Part shown: piece by piece, positions 43,622 to 51,953 of the stretch
Layout: the number at the start of each line of letters is the position of its first letter
How positions within the stretch are numbered: the stretch's first letter is position 1
Assembly (NCBI GenBank): GCA_019038695.1
Contig: JAHOYZ010000024.1
Coordinates: forward strand, 1 to 64,000
Source of the DNA: Candidatus Zixiibacteriota bacterium
Lineage (GTDB): Bacteria > Zixibacteria > MSB-5A5 > GN15 > FEB-12
Length of the DNA: 64,000 nucleotides
Direction of reading: 5' to 3'
Made by a program: the position numbers and the translations under genes
The notes under the pieces: model-generated
The model's input: the letters and a program-made list of their open reading frames with translations, nothing else
What the model was told of the DNA's origin: nothing
Database searches by the model: none

Positions 43622-44434
43622 ATGTCATATACCAATGTCCAATTGGTCAGTCACCATCTGGCCACCGCGTTCCCCGTGTATGGCGCAGTGCGCGATCAAC
43701 CGGTCGTCCTTGATACCGACGAATACGTATCGTTTTTCTCCGGGGCAGTCGAGGAATCATCGTTGCGTGTCAAGTCGGTCCAGTCGGTTTCGCCTGAGCG
43801 TGTTTCGATCACGCTAGCTTCGGGGACGAATTCATTGACGGCAGGACCTCTGAAACGCGGTTCGATCGTGGTTGCGTCGGATAGTTCTCTGGGGACGGTG
43901 TTTGTCGAGAACGTTGATTATGTTGTCGACTATGGCAGTGGTGATCTATTCATCAAGACCGACGGTGCCCTGTCGGTGAGTGACAGTGTGGTCGTCTGGT
44001 ATATCCCATTCGTGACATATGTGACAGGTAGCGATTTCCAGGTGCGTGCCAGGCTCGGCCAGTTGCGGCGTCTGTCGGGAGGTAATATCGCTGCCGGTGA
44101 GACGATGTTCCTGGACTACGAGCCGGTGTATCAGAGCCATAACGAGGAGATACTCAACTCAGCCGTTCTTGAGGCCAACGGGCAGATCGAACGGGAGGTC
44201 GATCCCTCGGGAGCCTTTGGGGCTGATCCCGTTCTTCAGGCGGCGGCAACTTATAGGGCTTTGGCTATTGTCTGTCATGCGTCGGCAGCTCGCGAATTGT
44301 CGTCCATGCGAGGCGAAGACCGTTCAGCGGTGGCATGGATTAAGTTGGCTGAAGTGTTTGCCGAGCAATCAGGTCGGCTGGTCAGAGAGTTCCGTCCACC
44401 GTTCGACGGTCCTAACGGACCGGTTCATAGTTGA
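43622..44434 (+). CDS. head-tail connector-like protein
   Basis: The protein has 270 residues. The first 140 are beta-rich (DEYVSFFSGAVEESSLRVKS, GTVFVENVDYVVDYGSGDLF). The last 100 are helical (LQAAATYRALAIVCHASAAR, then WIKLAEVFAEQSGRLV and REFRPPFDGPNGP), as in gp6-like adaptors. GGAGG precedes the start, three bases after the previous gene. Neck or connector is the best guess from position; a structure prediction would settle it. Confidence 0.45.
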   Translation: MSYTNVQLVSHHLATAFPVYGAVRDQPVVLDTDEYVSFFSGAVEESSLRVKSVQSVSPERVSITLASGTNSLTAGPLKRGSIVVASDSSLGTVFVENVDYVVDYGSGDLFIKTDGALSVSDSVVVWYIPFVTYVTGSDFQVRARLGQLRRLSGGNIAAGETMFLDYEPVYQSHNEEILNSAVLEANGQIEREVDPSGAFGADPVLQAAATYRALAIVCHASAARELSSMRGEDRSAVAWIKLAEVFAEQSGRLVREFRPPFDGPNGPVHS

Positions 44435-44450
44435 GAAAAGGAGGATGAAT

Positions 44451-44819
44451 ATGGGTTTGGCGGAGGTTACTTCACGCCGTATGTGGTTTGTTCCTGACTT
44501 CACCGTTTGGGGATTGCCCAACATGGGGGAACTGGCATTCGTGACTCTGGAACAGGTTGGGGCCGAGAAGACCGTCCTGTATGGCAGTTGTTCTGTCGGC
44601 GAGAGTTCACAGGAAGTGTCGTTTGATGACCTGGTTGATTTTCGCGGAAACGTACTCCCAGAGATAATAGAATCGCCCCGGGTTTTCCTGCGCTCTCACA
44701 CCTCTGATGCGGTTTTTGTTGTCGGCAGTGAATCAGGGACGAGTTTCAAAGTGGCTCGCGAGGCGGATAGCTCTGGCCCGGTGGCGGCGGATCTGCTGAT
44801 AATCGAGATGGGGGGCTAA
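44451..44819 (+). CDS. small beta-rich protein of the capsid cluster
   Basis: ATG 44451 is preferred because AAAGGAGG ends six bases before it (ATG 44445 would touch it). This gives 122 residues. The sequence (FVTLEQVGAEKTVLYGSC, PRVFLRSHTSDAVFVVG) suggests a beta-sandwich. I recognise no family. Tail completion or head-surface roles are possible. Confidence 0.5.
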   Translation: MGLAEVTSRRMWFVPDFTVWGLPNMGELAFVTLEQVGAEKTVLYGSCSVGESSQEVSFDDLVDFRGNVLPEIIESPRVFLRSHTSDAVFVVGSESGTSFKVAREADSSGPVAADLLIIEMGG

Positions 44820-44820
44820 C

Positions 44821-45117
44821 GTGGGAAGAGAGGAAAGCTACCTGAGATCAGGTCGCGACTCAGTTGACAAGATAGATGGGCTGATTGAGAGCTGTTATGA
44901 CAAATTGCTCAAGAAGGTTAGTGAACAGGGTCTTACAATAGGAGAGTTCTTGAAAATGATAGACATGCGAATGAAAGTCGCCGCCAAAGAACCTGGTAAT
45001 AAAGAATTCTGGGACATGCTGGACAAGATACGAAAAGCCGGATTGGGGGAAGACAAACCAAAAGCCTCTACCGGTCGCAAGCAACCTGCCAAGGCACGGA
45101 AGGAGAAGGCGGCGTGA
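44821..45117 (+). CDS. small charged protein of the capsid cluster
   Basis: GTG 44821 lies two bases after the previous stop. The 98-residue protein is helical (LIESCYDKLLKKVSEQGLTI), with a basic Lys/Ala tail (GRKQPAKARKEKAA) that could bind DNA. Its size and helical N-half would fit a terminase small subunit displaced from its usual place, but that is a guess. It overlaps the next gene by four bases. Confidence 0.5.
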   Translation: MGREESYLRSGRDSVDKIDGLIESCYDKLLKKVSEQGLTIGEFLKMIDMRMKVAAKEPGNKEFWDMLDKIRKAGLGEDKPKASTGRKQPAKARKEKAA

Positions 45118-45878
45118 TAATACGACTGGGCGCAGTACTAATAGTCCTCGCTTTGATGGCAACGGTAGCACAGACAGGCGTTGACACGCTTAAAGGCACT
45201 TCCGACATAGAGGATTGTTACATCTACTCATATGCCGACTGTGATCCTGAGCGCCCTGGGGAAGATTGCCGCCGTTTCAACACCGGAGGATTGTACCGAA
45301 TGCGGATTGGTGTATACCCTTCCGCAAGGGATCATCGTGCATTATTGAGTATTCCTGGATGGGAAGGGTCGATTCCGGATTCATCGAAGTTTCTGATTAA
45401 CTGCGTGTATGAATTTGACGGTGTCGACCGTAAGATATTTCTCTACCCCTTGACCAAACAGATTTATGAAGGGACAGAAGTGACCTCGATGCTGGGTGAC
45501 TACCCCAACCCGGACTCTGGTGCGACATGGTATCACGCCTGGCTGGATGTGGGCGATTCCGACTCACTTAACTGGACCACTACCGGTGGAGATTACAATG
45601 TCGGAGTGGCCTGTACCACAACAATCACCGGCACTGACCAGTACTTTTCGTTTGACCACTTTAACCGGGTCCTCAATTACTGGGATACATCCAGCCAAGA
45701 TTACGGCTTCATCTTGATTAACGAGAATGCGTTTCCCGCAAACTCTGCACAGAAACAAATCCTAACCACCGAATCATCGACCGGGCTCTCGCCTATGGTT
45801 TTGCTCTTTACGACCGACTTTTTCGAAGTCGTTGGCGCTCGGCGACGGATGATCGGTCAGATATTGAGTGACGGATAG
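45114..45878 (+). CDS. Sec-exported DNRLRE-like protein of the capsid cluster
   Basis: GTG 45114 overlaps the previous stop (GTGA), with AGGAG upstream. The 254-residue protein starts with a signal peptide (LGAVLIVLALMATVAQTGVD). The rest follows the DNRLRE/beta-sandwich pattern of surface proteins: RALLSIPGWEGSIPDSSKFL, GATWYHAWLDVGDSDSLNW, FDHFNRVLNYWDTSSQDYG. An exported protein translationally coupled to virion genes is unusual. It may coat the cell or the released particle. Confidence 0.6.
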   Translation: MIIRLGAVLIVLALMATVAQTGVDTLKGTSDIEDCYIYSYADCDPERPGEDCRRFNTGGLYRMRIGVYPSARDHRALLSIPGWEGSIPDSSKFLINCVYEFDGVDRKIFLYPLTKQIYEGTEVTSMLGDYPNPDSGATWYHAWLDVGDSDSLNWTTTGGDYNVGVACTTTITGTDQYFSFDHFNRVLNYWDTSSQDYGFILINENAFPANSAQKQILTTESSTGLSPMVLLFTTDFFEVVGARRRMIGQILSDG

Positions 45879-45901
45879 TAGGAGAGATATGGAGATCAAG
45901 T

Positions 45902-47116
45902 ATGAACATAAATGATAATTGGAGACGTGCTATGAAACTTATCACCGGTCTGGCTGTTTTGATGCTGCTTACCTCACCTGCCTGGCCGTCGGTGGTGAAC
46001 AACTCTACCAGTTCACCTACTGCAGAAGACTCTCTAGTTGTACTGTTTTTCTCGCTCGACAGTCTTGGCAATCCAACGACTGCAGACTCGGCTTTTGTTC
46101 TTGTGATGGCACCCAATGGGGGAGTTGCTTTTCGCGATTCAATGGCTATTGGCGACAGCAGGATTACTTCGCAGACAGTTGGCGCCAAGCAGTACTATAC
46201 TTTTGCAGAACAGGTGTCAAACATCGACGGTCCGGGTGCACCTGGCGTATACAACCTGGCATTAACAGTAAAAAATAACAGCTTGGGACTACTCACGCCT
46301 ACAAGGATGATATTTCAAATTATCAGCACCGAGTTTTCTGACCAGATAGCTCTGTTGACGGATTCGGTGATGGTAAAGGGGGGGATAATCGATACCAACA
46401 AGACCGAGCGCGGAGACTTGGCGGATTCGACTTCTATCGCTCGGTGGGTTTGGAACACACCACAATCGGGTCACACTACGAGCGGGTCCTTCGGGAAGTA
46501 CCTTGACACCGAGGTGTCGGGAATTAGTGGCGGTACCGGAGCATACTCCTTTACACTCGTAACCTGGGACACAGCTGCCGACCAGGCTGTATCGGGAGTT
46601 TCCATGCAGGTTCGAGGTGTCAACCAGAGCAGTCTGGTGGCTACAGGATCAACCAACAGCAATGGCGAAGTCGCCTTCAATCTTGATGCTGATAGCTTTG
46701 TGGTGGTGGCGTCATCGCCCGGTTACATGTTCGATGCCTATGATACCCTTGCTGTCATTGGAACCGGTACTGATACGGTCATGGGTTACCAATTTGATGT
46801 CGGAACGCCGACTAACCCGGGCTTGTGCCGGGTCTATGACTGGGTATACAATTTGGCCGGTGAGCCGGAAACAGGCGTGTCCGTCACAGCTTCGTTGCCT
46901 GACGGCGTAGTCAAATGTGACGGATATGTGATCTCTCCGTTTGCCGTGAGCACCACAACGGATACTTTCGGGCTGTTCATACTCGACCTATTACCTTCGG
47001 AAATACTCGATCCGTCCGACACCCGGTACGAGATTACTATCATGCGCTCCGATGGAACAGTACTGCGACAGCGAGTGACCGTTCCCGACTCAACCTATTG
47101 GAAGTTAACATGGTAG
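45902..47116 (+). CDS. Sec-exported Ig/CarboxypepD-like protein of the capsid cluster
   Basis: The protein has 404 residues from ATG 45902. ATG 45932 also has a good GGAGA site and would start directly at the signal peptide (MKLITGLAVLMLLTSPAWPS). Two beta-sandwich repeats of the carboxypeptidase-regulatory type are visible: AADQAVSGVSMQVRGVNQSS...GEVAFNLDADSF and YNLAGEPETGVSVTASLPDG. The last gene of the cluster, it ends 40 bases before a shared terminator. Surface adhesion is a reasonable guess. Confidence 0.6.
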   Translation: MNINDNWRRAMKLITGLAVLMLLTSPAWPSVVNNSTSSPTAEDSLVVLFFSLDSLGNPTTADSAFVLVMAPNGGVAFRDSMAIGDSRITSQTVGAKQYYTFAEQVSNIDGPGAPGVYNLALTVKNNSLGLLTPTRMIFQIISTEFSDQIALLTDSVMVKGGIIDTNKTERGDLADSTSIARWVWNTPQSGHTTSGSFGKYLDTEVSGISGGTGAYSFTLVTWDTAADQAVSGVSMQVRGVNQSSLVATGSTNSNGEVAFNLDADSFVVVASSPGYMFDAYDTLAVIGTGTDTVMGYQFDVGTPTNPGLCRVYDWVYNLAGEPETGVSVTASLPDGVVKCDGYVISPFAVSTTTDTFGLFILDLLPSEILDPSDTRYEITIMRSDGTVLRQRVTVPDSTYWKLTW

Positions 47117-47155
47117 ACTAGAGTATTTGTTTTCCAATTTAGAGTCAAAACGAAC

Positions 47156-47179
47156 GGGCGGCACCTTGTGGTGCCGCCC
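47156..47179. terminator. bidirectional terminator at the right end of the capsid cluster
   Basis: GGGCGGCACC and GGTGCCGCCC form a perfect 10-bp stem with a TTGT loop between two convergent genes. T-rich tracts flank it, better on the minus strand (GTTCGTTTTGAC). Confidence 0.8.
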
Positions 47180-47225
47180 TCGATATTTGGCGGTAGTCGT
47201 TGCTAAGAACGGTCCCTGTGGAACA

Positions 47226-49310
47226 TCAATAGTTGGGTGGACTGGCCGTACCAAACAGGAAGTTCATATAGTAGACGACATCGGTTATATTGATTGTACC
47301 GTCACCGTTGGCATCGGCACGAGCTCCACCTCCGATCGGTGGTTCTCCATTGCTGGCAACAAAATCCATGAGGTAATCCAGGTCCAGAATATTGGCTACG
47401 CCATCCCCGTCGTAGTCGCCATAGGCATAGCTCGAACCGCAATCATAGTGGAGGAGCACTGAAGAACTGGCCCGGTGGCCAGTGGAGTTACCGGCTATAG
47501 CTGTGACATGGTACCAATCTCCCTCGATTATGCCGGTCGGAGTCCACGTAATAGACCATCCGTCGGATCCGTCTAAGTCCCCTGCAAAGGAAGTGAGATT
47601 CACAGTCCAGTCCGTGGGGATAACTGATATCATAATGTCAATCTGATGCCAGGAGCCATCAAGGTAAAGACTACTCCAGGCACCAATTTGCCGTATGGGA
47701 ACTTCATCCATCGTCCCGGTGACAGGGTTTGAGATGCGTACCAAGTGGGTGCCGTCTGGCTGTTCCCAACCGGAGAATCCGTCAACTGTGACCCATTGTC
47801 CGGGAGTTCCCCCCAGACCGAGAAGGACACCGCGTTGTTCGCCCTCCGCCCATTGACGTATCGTGTAGTAGTCAGGACTACGCTGGAAATCAGAATTTAC
47901 TGGAACTCCCTTATCCTCGAAGAAGTCGCGCATTCCGCTAACGAGATGTCCATCCCAGGTGCCCATATCAGCCGCTGTCTGGGTGTAGTTGTTGGCCAGT
48001 TGGTTTGCTAATGAGTCCAGGGTGAGTATGTGGCCTCCTTCATTCATCAAATCTTCGTAACCTCGGTCAAACCACAATTGAATAATTGTCGCAGCGGCTA
48101 ACGGTCCATTGTAGTGTGATCCGTGAGGGGACGGTCCAACGATAGCAAGACTGGCTGAATATGTATTGTCCGCCGGATGGCGAAGGCCATACATGTAGAG
48201 CGCGTCCGGATCAGGGCACGAAGCCAGGAGATTCAGGGCGGTGCAGAAGGATTCGCCATTGCTTGGAGAAACAATGGTGGGAAGGGGTGGTTTTGGCTTT
48301 AGGTAAACCGAAACTGTCTCGGAGAAACCTTGCCCCAGAGTATCGTAGACAGTGGCTCGGAGTAGAGTATTACCTTCCGATAATCCCTCGAAATTCCATT
48401 GGATGCTGAAATCATCACCGATACCCGCCTGATTTGTACCGTCGCGGAACGATGACGTACCGTCAACATCCTGTCCGATCATGATCCAGGTTGTTCCCGA
48501 TCGGTACTCGAACTCGGTATGGCTGACTATCGTTGATCTCGTTGTCTCGTGTGCCCAAAGAGAGGCCGAACCGAGGAGAGTATCGCCTTCTTGCGGAAAC
48601 ATAAAACTCAGTTGGGGAGTCGGTCCTCCGTCCGACGGGATGCCCGCCGCATAGAGTACCAGTCGTCCCGAGAAATTGTAGAACGAATTATCAACCAGGT
48701 CGACCCACCCTAATGTGTCGTCCCAGATATTGTACGAAACACAGGTAGTCGGGAAGGTGTCAATAACGACTGCTGCGCTGTCAGCTACCTCAAAAACAGA
48801 ACCAAGGAAAAAGCCGGCGAAGAACGGCCCATTAACTGTGACCGGCGTATCAAGAGGTATCCAAATATCATACAGATCCCGGCCAGGTACATCCAGCACC
48901 CACTCACTGGATACGCTCAACAGTTCACCTGGATACGGACATCCGGGGACACTGAGGTCGACTGCTTCCACATCAACAGACACACTCAGAGTGGTAGCCC
49001 TGCCAAAAAACATGGGCATATTGATCGCGATTATCGTGAACGGATATGGCGAAGGGCAGGAGGCCTCCGGATCGAGGTAGCTCTTGTAGAGTTCGTTGCC
49101 GGTGACCCAGCCATCAATTTTGTAAAAGATCCCCTGGTCGTGGCGTACGATACAGGTGTCAGCGGTGATCAGTGAGGGCGCGACACGAAGTTCGGTTTTG
49201 TCCAAATCATCAATTCGAACCAAACGGGCCTGTTTCTTAGTTTCCGCACATAGCGGGCCGGCGACGAATATGAAAACCAGTAGACTAATGACGACCAGTC
49301 GAAGCGACAT
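47226..49310 (-). CDS. exported protein with degenerate C39-like domain and dockerin
   Basis: ATG 49310 is chosen (AGGAG six bases upstream, then a Sec signal ending AGPLCAE), giving 694 residues. A beta-rich N-half (DGWVTGNELYKSYLDPEASC, with cysteines) is followed by an Ig-like domain (EFEYRSGTTWIMIG). A region near 370-560 resembles papain-like C39 peptidases: SHYNGPLAAATIIQLWFDRG stands where CGPxAAA would be, and GQWVTVDGF where the His would be, so catalysis looks lost. A dockerin pair ends the protein (GDYDGDGVANILDLDYLM, DANGDGTINITDVVYYM). Probably a surface binder. Confidence 0.7.
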   Translation of the reverse strand: MSLRLVVISLLVFIFVAGPLCAETKKQARLVRIDDLDKTELRVAPSLITADTCIVRHDQGIFYKIDGWVTGNELYKSYLDPEASCPSPYPFTIIAINMPMFFGRATTLSVSVDVEAVDLSVPGCPYPGELLSVSSEWVLDVPGRDLYDIWIPLDTPVTVNGPFFAGFFLGSVFEVADSAAVVIDTFPTTCVSYNIWDDTLGWVDLVDNSFYNFSGRLVLYAAGIPSDGGPTPQLSFMFPQEGDTLLGSASLWAHETTRSTIVSHTEFEYRSGTTWIMIGQDVDGTSSFRDGTNQAGIGDDFSIQWNFEGLSEGNTLLRATVYDTLGQGFSETVSVYLKPKPPLPTIVSPSNGESFCTALNLLASCPDPDALYMYGLRHPADNTYSASLAIVGPSPHGSHYNGPLAAATIIQLWFDRGYEDLMNEGGHILTLDSLANQLANNYTQTAADMGTWDGHLVSGMRDFFEDKGVPVNSDFQRSPDYYTIRQWAEGEQRGVLLGLGGTPGQWVTVDGFSGWEQPDGTHLVRISNPVTGTMDEVPIRQIGAWSSLYLDGSWHQIDIMISVIPTDWTVNLTSFAGDLDGSDGWSITWTPTGIIEGDWYHVTAIAGNSTGHRASSSVLLHYDCGSSYAYGDYDGDGVANILDLDYLMDFVASNGEPPIGGGARADANGDGTINITDVVYYMNFLFGTASPPNY

Positions 49311-49440
49311 CCGATTTCTCCTTGTAAAGCACAATATTCGGGCTTTTCTTTGATTATCGAGCGTTTGGCCGGTATACTTGATCGAAAATCGACCATATTG
49401 CTTGAGAACTATTGCTTGGGATTGGCAGTTGAATTTCATT

Positions 49441-50310
49441 ATGAACGACAATAGCGGACATCGGAAGATTGTCAGGAAGCCGGAATGGTTGCGAGTACCG
49501 GTTATTGGTGGCACCAAGTTCGAACATGTTGATCATCTGGTGAAGGGGCTGGGATTGAACACAGTTTGTCGCGAGGCGAATTGTCCCAATCGAGGGGAGT
49601 GCTTCAATCGCGGAACAGCGACCTTTCTTATTCTTGGATCAAAGTGCACGAGGAACTGTCGTTTCTGCGATATCGAGATAGGTCGTCCTGCGCCTCCTGA
49701 TGCCGGTGAGCCAGCCCGAACGGCTGAGGCGGCCCGACTACTGGATTTGAAATACGTGGTGGTTACTTCTGTTACCCGCGATGATCTTGCAGATGGAGGA
49801 GCCAATCATTTTGCAGCCACCGTAGCTGAGATTCGAAAAGTCCTCCCAGAAGCAGGCATAGAACTCCTGACTCCCGATTTCAAGGGATCATCAGAAGCAG
49901 CCAGAGTTATCATTCGAAGCTGCCCGGATGTTTTCAATCATAATGTCGAAACTGTTCCAAGACTGTATTCTAAGGTCAGACCGGCGGCAAAGTATGATTG
50001 CTCTCTAACCCTGTTGCGACAAGTTCACAACGAGTCAGATATCAGAACCAAGTCGGGGCTCATGTTAGGTCTGGGCGAGAGACGTGAGGAACTGGTTACC
50101 GTATTTGCCGATCTGGCCGAAGTAGGTGTTTCTATTCTTACTATGGGGCAGTACTTGAGTCCCTCCTCTAATCATCTCCCGGTGGAGAGGTATGTTCTCC
50201 CTGATGAGTTTTCCGATTTGAAACGGCTGGCCCTCGAAGCAGGTATATCGCAAGTAGCCTCCGGCCCTTTGGTTCGATCTTCCTACCGGGCTGATGAACT
50301 CCTTCCTTGA
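49441..50310 (+). CDS. lipA: lipoyl synthase
   Basis: ATG 49441 gives 289 residues. The auxiliary-cluster motif CREANCPNRGEC and the radical-SAM motif CTRNCRFC are complete, as is the late SSYRADE with the serine that ligates the auxiliary cluster. It inserts two sulfurs into octanoyl-ACP-linked protein domains. lipB is not adjacent, and the gene stands alone. The ribosome site is weak. Confidence 0.95.
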   Translation: MNDNSGHRKIVRKPEWLRVPVIGGTKFEHVDHLVKGLGLNTVCREANCPNRGECFNRGTATFLILGSKCTRNCRFCDIEIGRPAPPDAGEPARTAEAARLLDLKYVVVTSVTRDDLADGGANHFAATVAEIRKVLPEAGIELLTPDFKGSSEAARVIIRSCPDVFNHNVETVPRLYSKVRPAAKYDCSLTLLRQVHNESDIRTKSGLMLGLGERREELVTVFADLAEVGVSILTMGQYLSPSSNHLPVERYVLPDEFSDLKRLALEAGISQVASGPLVRSSYRADELLP

Positions 50311-50438
50311 TATCTGAGTATCGTTCCAGTCCAATCTTTGTACATTACGTCCTTGGGCTATGGGCATGTCGTCAGGTTATCCGATAACTGAAGTGAGTCG
50401 TCGATTGTAGGAGCGAAGAAGAAAAGACCGAGGAACAG

Positions 50439-51953
50439 ATGGATTTTGATTCAACCCCGACAATCCTCGTTGTTGATGACGAGGAATACATTTGTAGTGT
50501 GATTGAAGAGGCACTTGGGCCAGACAAGTACTCGCTTGCGATTTTCCAGGACCCGGCCGAGGCGCTGAAGTATCTTCAATCCCATCCGGTTGATCTTGTC
50601 CTGAGTGATCTGCTGTTGGGTGAGCATTCCGGAGTTGATATTCTGGAAACTGCCCAGGCTACCCAGGATGATGCGGTCGTGATTCTGATGACGGCTCATC
50701 CGACAGTGCAGACGGCGGTCACGGTTCTGAAGAAGGGTGCCTATGATTTCCTCGTCAAGCCGTTCAAGCTGGAGATGCTCCGCTCGACGATACGACGTGC
50801 CCTGTCACACCAGCATGTCTTACGAGATAACCTCAGGTTACGTGGCCAGGTCGAATTCCTGAAGGTAGCCAATGCACACGCCTCCGGAATTGAGATTGAC
50901 CGGCTGTTACAGATGGTGGTTGATTCGGCTAAAGAGGAACTGGGTGCCGTTGCAACAGGCCTGTTCGAGATTGAACCGAAATCAGAAACTCCAATTCGGC
51001 AGGTTTTCGCCGTAGATGATCCCGCCTTTGAAGATCAAGTTCTTAGTGTTCAAGCTTTGAAGAAGTTCGCCGGGACCTGGCGTCCGAGGCCGGTCATTGA
51101 GGGTAAGCGGATTAAGCAGCGTGGCCAGTCGTTGGTAAGACTGACAATTTATCAACCCATTTTCATTCGTAGAACTTTGCACGGCGTCATTAGCCTTGTG
51201 ATAGAATCCCATTTTGGTCAGGTTACGCCCGGGCAGTTGGACATCCTCTCGATCCTGACCAATACGGCGGCATCAGCCATAGCCAATCACAAATTGTATG
51301 GAGACCTTCAACAATCCTATTTGGAAGCTATCCGTGGTTTGGCCAACGCCATTGAGGCACGTGATAATTATACGGCTGGTCATACTGATCGCGTCTGTGT
51401 TCTGGCTGAGGAAGTAGCGCGCGAAATGGGCTGGAGCGAGAATCAAATTCATGACTTGATCATGGGCTGCACCCTGCACGATATTGGGAAGATTGGTGTT
51501 CCGGACAGCATCCTCAACAAAGCGAGTGCCCTTACCCAGGATGAAACAAAGAAAATGCGTAAACATCCCGAACTCGGGTTGAGAATAATTCGCGGCATAA
51601 GCAGATTCAAACCAGCAGTACCTTATATCGGTGCTCACCATGAACGTTGGGATGGTCACGGTTATCCAAAACATCTCAAGGGAGAAGACATCCCTTTGGA
51701 AGGACGCTTGTTGGCTGTGGTTGATACCTTTGATGCCATTTTGTCAGATCGACCATATCGATTGGGAACCGACTCGAAATCAGCCGTTGAGGAGTTGATC
51801 AAATATAGTGGAGTGCAGTTTGATCCTGAGATTGTAGATCTGTTCCTGACTGTGGTAAGCAAAGGGAAGATCGACTTCAAGGAGCTGTATGGCACCGATG
51901 AGGACGCTGATTGTACGGATGAGATTACTGTTAGCGAAACGGTATCGGTGTAA
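50439..51953 (+). CDS. receiver-GAF-HD-GYP response regulator (c-di-GMP phosphodiesterase type)
   Basis: The 504-residue protein has a receiver (1-120) with Asp13-Asp14, phospho-acceptor Asp57, Thr85 and Lys107. A GAF-like domain follows (about 145-290; ASGIEIDRLLQMVVDSAKEE). An HD-GYP domain (about 295-470) has CTLHDIGKIGVPD and HHERWDGHGYP, then GRLLAVVDTFDAI. All metal and GYP residues are present, so it should hydrolyse c-di-GMP. The cognate kinase is not nearby. The 3' end overlaps the convergent M50 gene by 23 bases. Confidence 0.92.
   Translation: MDFDSTPTILVVDDEEYICSVIEEALGPDKYSLAIFQDPAEALKYLQSHPVDLVLSDLLLGEHSGVDILETAQATQDDAVVILMTAHPTVQTAVTVLKKGAYDFLVKPFKLEMLRSTIRRALSHQHVLRDNLRLRGQVEFLKVANAHASGIEIDRLLQMVVDSAKEELGAVATGLFEIEPKSETPIRQVFAVDDPAFEDQVLSVQALKKFAGTWRPRPVIEGKRIKQRGQSLVRLTIYQPIFIRRTLHGVISLVIESHFGQVTPGQLDILSILTNTAASAIANHKLYGDLQQSYLEAIRGLANAIEARDNYTAGHTDRVCVLAEEVAREMGWSENQIHDLIMGCTLHDIGKIGVPDSILNKASALTQDETKKMRKHPELGLRIIRGISRFKPAVPYIGAHHERWDGHGYPKHLKGEDIPLEGRLLAVVDTFDAILSDRPYRLGTDSKSAVEELIKYSGVQFDPEIVDLFLTVVSKGKIDFKELYGTDEDADCTDEITVSETVSV

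Larger units (their letters stand above)
34949..47116 (+). mobile_element. virus-derived head-gene cluster (GTA-like or domesticated prophage)
   Basis: Twelve plus-strand genes and one minus-strand gene lie between tsaD and an exported dockerin gene. Seen: portal, terminase large subunit, prohead protease fusion, decoration-like protein, HK97-type capsid protein, fibre or propeller protein, connector-like protein, small unknowns and two exported proteins. Not seen: integrase, replication or repressor genes, tape measure, sheath or tube, holin or endolysin. The ends are not marked by a tRNA or an obvious direct repeat. The genes are intact and tightly packed, which argues against simple decay. 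Confidence 0.75.

Noticed and set aside
34949-47116. Complete prophage
   Set aside because: No integrase, repressor, replication, tape-measure, tail-tube or lysis gene and no visible att repeats.
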